From the NCBI GenBank assembly GCA_030689795.1, contig JAUYEO010000266.1:1-17579 (forward strand): 17,579 nucleotides of DNA, read 5' to 3'. Both the position numbers and the translations under genes were made by a program. This DNA comes from Desulfobacterales bacterium. GTDB lineage: Bacteria; Desulfobacterota; Desulfobacteria; Desulfobacterales; RPRI01. Under the pieces are notes generated by a model that saw only the letters and a list, made by a program, of their open reading frames with translations, did not search any database and had not been told where the DNA came from. Within the stretch, counting starts at the first letter, position 1. The number at the start of each line of letters is the position of its first letter. Positions 14,366 through 17,579 of the stretch are shown piece after piece.

Positions 14366-15136
14366 ATGCCTGAATATAAATTCATCAAATTTGAGATACG
14401 GGAAGGTGTCGCAAATATTATATTTGACCGTCCTAAACACAATGTTTTCAACATCGAAATGTTAAATGAGCTCAATTCTGTCCTTGAAGGTCTCACGAAA
14501 GATGCTGAAATAAAATGCGTTGTTTTCAGGGCTGAAGGTCCAAGCTGGTGCGCCGGAGTCGATGTAGGCGACCACAAGCCCGAACTTGTGGATCAAATGA
14601 TCTCGACATTCAACCGGGTATTCGAACTTACAGACAGGATTGAAGTTCCGACAATAGCTGCCGTACAGGGCGCATGCCTCGGGGGCGGAATGGAAGCAGC
14701 CATAGCCTGCGACATTATTGTTGCCTCAAAAAAGGCTGTTTTCGGACAGCCGGAAATTAAGCTCGGCTTTTTTCCCCCTTATGCCGCAATCCGTCTTCCT
14801 CAGTTGGTCGGTCCGGCTAAAGCCATTGAAATCTGCACAACAGGAAAAATCTATACCGCAGACGATGCGAGGATGATGGGGTTTGTTTCACGGGTGGCGG
14901 AAGATGATAAGTTTGCATCTGAAGTTGATTCTTATGTAAAGGAAATATGCGCATGCAGTCCTCTTATAATCAGGCTTAACAAAAGAGCCGTAAAGCAGAA
15001 TATGGGGAAGGATTTTTCCAGATCGATTAATGACGTGAGCGATCTTTTTCTCAACACGCTGATGAAAACCGAAGATACGCTTGAAGGCATCAAAAGTTTC
15101 TATGAAAAGCGAAAACCGGCATGGAAGAACAGGTAG
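14366..15136 (+). CDS. Enoyl-CoA hydratase/isomerase family protein, possibly dienoyl-CoA hydratase
   Basis: A 256-residue crotonase-fold enzyme of standard length. The oxyanion-hole segments are W-C-A-G-V-D-V-G and ACLGGGM, and the two acid-base glutamates of true hydratases are present: E110 (GGGME) and E130 (GQPEI). It should therefore add water to a 2-enoyl-CoA. The loop after E130 reads L-G-F-F-P-P-Y-A-A instead of the common G-T-I-P-G-A-G-G. From memory this resembles cyclohexa-1,5-diene-1-carbonyl-CoA hydratases (Dch/BamR) of anaerobic benzoate degradation; that remains unproven, as no other benzoate-pathway gene is in view. The ATG follows GAAAGGAT (14353-14360) at the edge of a family 2 repeat. 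The fusion enzyme gene starts 74 bases downstream, so the two are probably co-transcribed. Confidence 0.88.
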   Translation: MPEYKFIKFEIREGVANIIFDRPKHNVFNIEMLNELNSVLEGLTKDAEIKCVVFRAEGPSWCAGVDVGDHKPELVDQMISTFNRVFELTDRIEVPTIAAVQGACLGGGMEAAIACDIIVASKKAVFGQPEIKLGFFPPYAAIRLPQLVGPAKAIEICTTGKIYTADDARMMGFVSRVAEDDKFASEVDSYVKEICACSPLIIRLNKRAVKQNMGKDFSRSINDVSDLFLNTLMKTEDTLEGIKSFYEKRKPAWKNR

Positions 15137-15162
15137 CAGCAGGCCGGGCAGAAGCGAGATGT

Positions 15163-15197
15163 AATTTGAAATCTGAAATTTGAAATTTGAAATCTGC
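15163..15197 (+). repeat. Five-copy 7-base tandem repeat before the HAD-ECH gene
   Basis: Five consecutive units read AATTTGA, AATCTGA, AATTTGA, AATTTGA and AATCTGC. The array ends three bases before the AGGAGG ribosome binding site of the next gene. The earlier in-frame ATG at 15187 lies inside this array and is not a credible start. Confidence 0.85.
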
Positions 15198-15210
15198 ATC
15201 AGGAGGCAAA

Positions 15211-17262
15211 ATGTCCCAGTCAAAAAAAACAATAACCAAAATCGGAGTCGTGGGAGCAGGCAACATGGGAAGCGGCATAGCCCAGAAGTTAGCCCAGGAA
15301 GGCATAAATGTCGTAATGCTCGATGTAAAGGAAGAATTTGTAAGCCGCGGCCTGTCGAACATAAAAAAAATCCTTGAGGAAGGAATTGAACGCAAGCTCT
15401 TTACTCCTGCAAAGGTTCAGGAAATTCTTTCCCGTATTACAGCAACAACAGATCTTAATGCTCTTGCGGATGCAGATATTGTGATCGAGGCCGTTTTTGA
15501 AGACAAGGAGGTAAAATCGGAACTCTTCCGAAAACTGGACAAAATCTGTTCTCCTGAAACAATCCTTGCCACGAACACTTCCAGTTTTTATGTTAAAGAG
15601 TTTGCGGAAAAGATATCCCGCCCCGACCGTTTTGTAGGCCTTCATTATTTTTATCATCCTGCAAAAAACCGCCTGCTGGAAGTGATACCGCATGACAAGA
15701 CAAGCAGGGAGACGATAGAGAAATCAATCCTTGCCGCAAAGCTTCACGGTAAAACGGCTATTGTCGTAAAAGACACACCCGGTTTCGCCGTAAACCGTTT
15801 CTTTGTTCCATTTTTAAACGAAGCCGCCCGCATGCTCGAAGAGAATATCGCAAATATTCCCACGATAGAGGAGGCCGGCAAAAAGGCTTTCAGAATGGGC
15901 ATGGGAGCGTTTGAACTCATGAATGTAACAGGGATACCCATAGCGGTGCATGCATCAAATACTCTCGGAAACGAACTTGGGCGCTTCTATGCCACATCCC
16001 CGATGTTGAAGTCCCAGATGGACAAAAAGGTAAACTGGGACCTTTCCGGTAAAATTGACGAATCGAAAATCGAGGCTGTTATCGACCGATTTTACGGAGT
16101 TTGCCTCGGCGTGGCCGCAGCCCTTGTCGATGAAGGCGTCGCAACAATGGAGGATACGGACAGGGGCGCAAAGATAGGCCTTCGCTGGGCTATGGGCCCT
16201 TTTGAAATAATGAATAAGATCGGAATAGATAAAACATACTCCCTTGTCTCTGCCATCACGCGGAAATACCCCGACTTTAAAATGGCCGGCATCCTTGAAA
16301 AACAGAAAAAGGCTGGGAAACCATTTTCTTTCAGCTATGTCGACCTGGAAGAAAAAGGCAAAATAGCCTATATCACCATAAACAGGCCTGAAGCGATGAA
16401 TTCCCTGAATGAAGCTGTCTTTGCCCAGCTTGACGACCGCTTTTCAAAGGCTGAAAAGAATCCTGAAATAATAGCAATTGTTTTCATGGGCGCCGGCAAG
16501 GCTTTCGTGGCCGGAGCCGATATCCGCTATTTCGTTGAAAAAATCAAAGCCGGCAGAATTCCCGATATAGTGAATTTTACAAGAAAAGGGCATGAGCTTT
16601 TCTTAAGGATCGAAAATTCAAAAAAACTTACAATAGCTCTTCTGGACGGATTATCGCTTGGCGGCGGAAGCGAACTTGCTCTTTCCTGCCAGGCAATCAT
16701 AGCAACGAAGGCAGGTTCGATGGCCTTCCCCGAAACTGGAATCGGAATATATCCCGGCCTTGGGGGGATGCTTCGCTTTGCCCTGCATGCGGGACCCGAA
16801 CTTGCCAAGTACTACGTATTTACCGGCGCAACCATCAGCGTAAAAGATGCTTTCGAGCTTGGAATCGTTTCCGAAATTGCCGAGCCGGCAGATATCGATC
16901 AGGCTGTTGAAAAGCTTATCTCAAAGGGCAGACCCGACAAATACAAAAAACGTGAAATCCCAGCACGCTTTAAGGAGACGGCTCTTCTCTGCAGCCCCGG
17001 GAATATTTCAAAGCTGTTGTCCGGCAAACAGCCTGAAGGAGTAAACAGCGAGTTTGCCGCAAAAACTCTTAAGGTCATAGGCTATAAGGCTCCTCTTGCT
17101 TTGAAGATTTCAAACGAAATAATCGACCGGCAGGCCGGAAAGCCTGTTGCCGAGGCAATTGAAATAGAGCTTTCACGACTGCAGGAATCATTCTCCACAG
17201 GCGATGCCCTGGAAGGGCTCTCCTCGCTCGGGCGCAAACGGCCTGAGTTTAAGGGTAAATAG
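15211..17262 (+). CDS. Bifunctional 3-hydroxyacyl-CoA dehydrogenase / enoyl-CoA hydratase (HAD-ECH order)
   Basis: A 683-residue fusion that hydrates enoyl-CoA and oxidises the product with NAD. The N-terminal Rossmann domain starts with G15-A-G-N-M-G20; the dehydrogenase dyad is H145 (GLHYFYHP) and E157 (LLEVIP), with NTSS upstream. Two helical HAD C-terminal repeats follow (about 185-285 and 290-370). The crotonase domain (about 385-590) has AFVAGAD for the oxyanion hole and both glutamates, E488 (GGGSE) and E508 (FPETG). The helical tail ends near 683. The order is the reverse of FadB-type enzymes (hydratase first) and like archaeal and anaerobe crotonyl-CoA hydratase/3-hydroxybutyryl-CoA dehydrogenases, so short-chain substrates are possible. 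The start at 15211 is set by AGGAGG (15201-15206). It ends in TAG, with an in-frame ORF immediately after. Confidence 0.9.
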   Translation: MSQSKKTITKIGVVGAGNMGSGIAQKLAQEGINVVMLDVKEEFVSRGLSNIKKILEEGIERKLFTPAKVQEILSRITATTDLNALADADIVIEAVFEDKEVKSELFRKLDKICSPETILATNTSSFYVKEFAEKISRPDRFVGLHYFYHPAKNRLLEVIPHDKTSRETIEKSILAAKLHGKTAIVVKDTPGFAVNRFFVPFLNEAARMLEENIANIPTIEEAGKKAFRMGMGAFELMNVTGIPIAVHASNTLGNELGRFYATSPMLKSQMDKKVNWDLSGKIDESKIEAVIDRFYGVCLGVAAALVDEGVATMEDTDRGAKIGLRWAMGPFEIMNKIGIDKTYSLVSAITRKYPDFKMAGILEKQKKAGKPFSFSYVDLEEKGKIAYITINRPEAMNSLNEAVFAQLDDRFSKAEKNPEIIAIVFMGAGKAFVAGADIRYFVEKIKAGRIPDIVNFTRKGHELFLRIENSKKLTIALLDGLSLGGGSELALSCQAIIATKAGSMAFPETGIGIYPGLGGMLRFALHAGPELAKYYVFTGATISVKDAFELGIVSEIAEPADIDQAVEKLISKGRPDKYKKREIPARFKETALLCSPGNISKLLSGKQPEGVNSEFAAKTLKVIGYKAPLALKISNEIIDRQAGKPVAEAIEIELSRLQESFSTGDALEGLSSLGRKRPEFKGK

Positions 17263-17268
17263 CAACAA

Positions 17269-17478
17269 TTGAAGCATAAAGAGAAAATCTTAAACGAAGG
17301 CTGGGAAAAACGATCAACAAACGACGAACCCCGGCTTTCAGAGCTTGTTAAAATGTACGAAGAGATCGGCTTTGAAGTGCTTTTAGAACCCTTTGAACCT
17401 GATAAGGAACCGGGTTGTTCCGAGTGCATGAAAATTTCACCACAATTGTATCAAACAATCTATACGCGTAAAAGCTGA
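17269..17478 (+). CDS. Small CxxC-containing protein of unknown function
   Basis: A 69-residue product if translated from TTG at 17269. I do not recognise a named family. It is charged, soluble and without a membrane segment; the centre R-L-S-E-L-V-x-M-Y-E-E-I-G-F-E-V looks like a helix-strand unit, followed by a G-C-S-E-C-M motif at about residues 48-53 and a terminal I-Y-T-R-K. The C-x2-C pair could bind metal or act in redox. The frame is the same as that of the preceding dehydrogenase-hydratase gene: only the TAG stop and two CAA codons separate them. The nearest purine-rich stretch, AAGGG (17251-17255), is too distant for an ideal Shine-Dalgarno, so translation would depend on coupling or readthrough. 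The reading frame looks protein-like rather than random, but this is not tested. Confidence 0.55.
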   Translation: MKHKEKILNEGWEKRSTNDEPRLSELVKMYEEIGFEVLLEPFEPDKEPGCSECMKISPQLYQTIYTRKS

Positions 17479-17579
17479 GTTTATACCGCTTTGCGGCAAC
17501 CTGTTTCCGACGAGCTTCAAAGACGACTACGCCGGAAGATTTGAACAGCGATTCATATTTGTGAAGTTGCACCATGAAT

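Noticed and set aside
15187..15210. ATG at 15187 as start of the HAD-ECH fusion
   Set aside because: It lies within the 7-base tandem repeat and upstream of the strong AGGAGG; the ATG at 15211 fits that site.
17348..17575. 75-codon minus-strand ORF at the window end, and an opposite open frame from 17480 to the edge
   Set aside because: The minus-strand frame overlaps the small CxxC frame and resembles no family I know. The plus-strand stretch is too short to judge, so bases 17479-17579 are left unassigned.

Overview
The window is chromosomal DNA from a moderately AT-rich Gram-negative bacterium, most likely a Desulfobacterota relative (Desulfobacterales-like). This is inferred from the gene mix: stand-alone beta-oxidation genes with a dehydrogenase-hydratase fusion, an M24 peptidase, FHA/VWA signalling proteins, a TalC-type transaldolase, and intergenic spaces filled with palindromic repeats. 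No database search was possible, so the taxonomy is inference.

Layout. Bases 1-1135: the 3' end of a small transaldolase gene, pgsA, then tRNA-Gly(GCC) and tRNA-Cys(GCA), an order resembling E. coli pgsA-glyW-cysT-leuZ. Bases 1140-1922: a convergent FkbM-type methyltransferase gene, visibly richer in G+C than its surroundings, sits directly against the tRNA-Cys 3' end where leuZ lies in E. coli. Bases 1923-2321: a long palindromic repeat (family 1) and a possible cinA promoter. Bases 2322-7640: four plus-strand housekeeping or metabolic genes: cinA, a binuclear-metal amidohydrolase, rlmD (TTG start) and a nitronate monooxygenase-like flavoprotein. A second kind of inverted-repeat element (family 2) separates the amidohydrolase from rlmD. 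Bases 7913-11371: a two-gene signalling module, FHA-GAF-adenylate cyclase followed by a secreted/anchored VWA-TM-FHA protein. Bases 11378-12607: an M24 peptidase on the minus strand, convergent with the module. Bases 12793-17478: a plus-strand fatty-acid or aromatic-acid beta-oxidation group: thiolase, enoyl-CoA hydratase (possibly dienoyl-CoA type), a 3-hydroxyacyl-CoA dehydrogenase/enoyl-CoA hydratase fusion, and a small CxxC protein in the same frame just past the fusion's TAG stop.

How the parts work together. Thiolase, hydratase and dehydrogenase-hydratase can carry out hydration, oxidation and thiolytic cleavage of acyl-CoA; no acyl-CoA dehydrogenase or ligase is in view. In the signalling pair, the envelope-exposed VWA domain could relay a signal to its cytoplasmic FHA domain and to the FHA-bearing cyclase, giving cAMP; no Ser/Thr kinase is visible.

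The most distinctive content is non-coding. Family 1 occurs twice (1963-2156 and 13993-14169), with nearly identical arms but different apical hairpins that still pair. Family 2 (4849-5057 and 14218-14351) has TTCAGCCAC-type termini, and both copies end in a shared stretch that runs into the Shine-Dalgarno sequence of two unrelated genes. No CRISPR array, transposase or integrase was seen.
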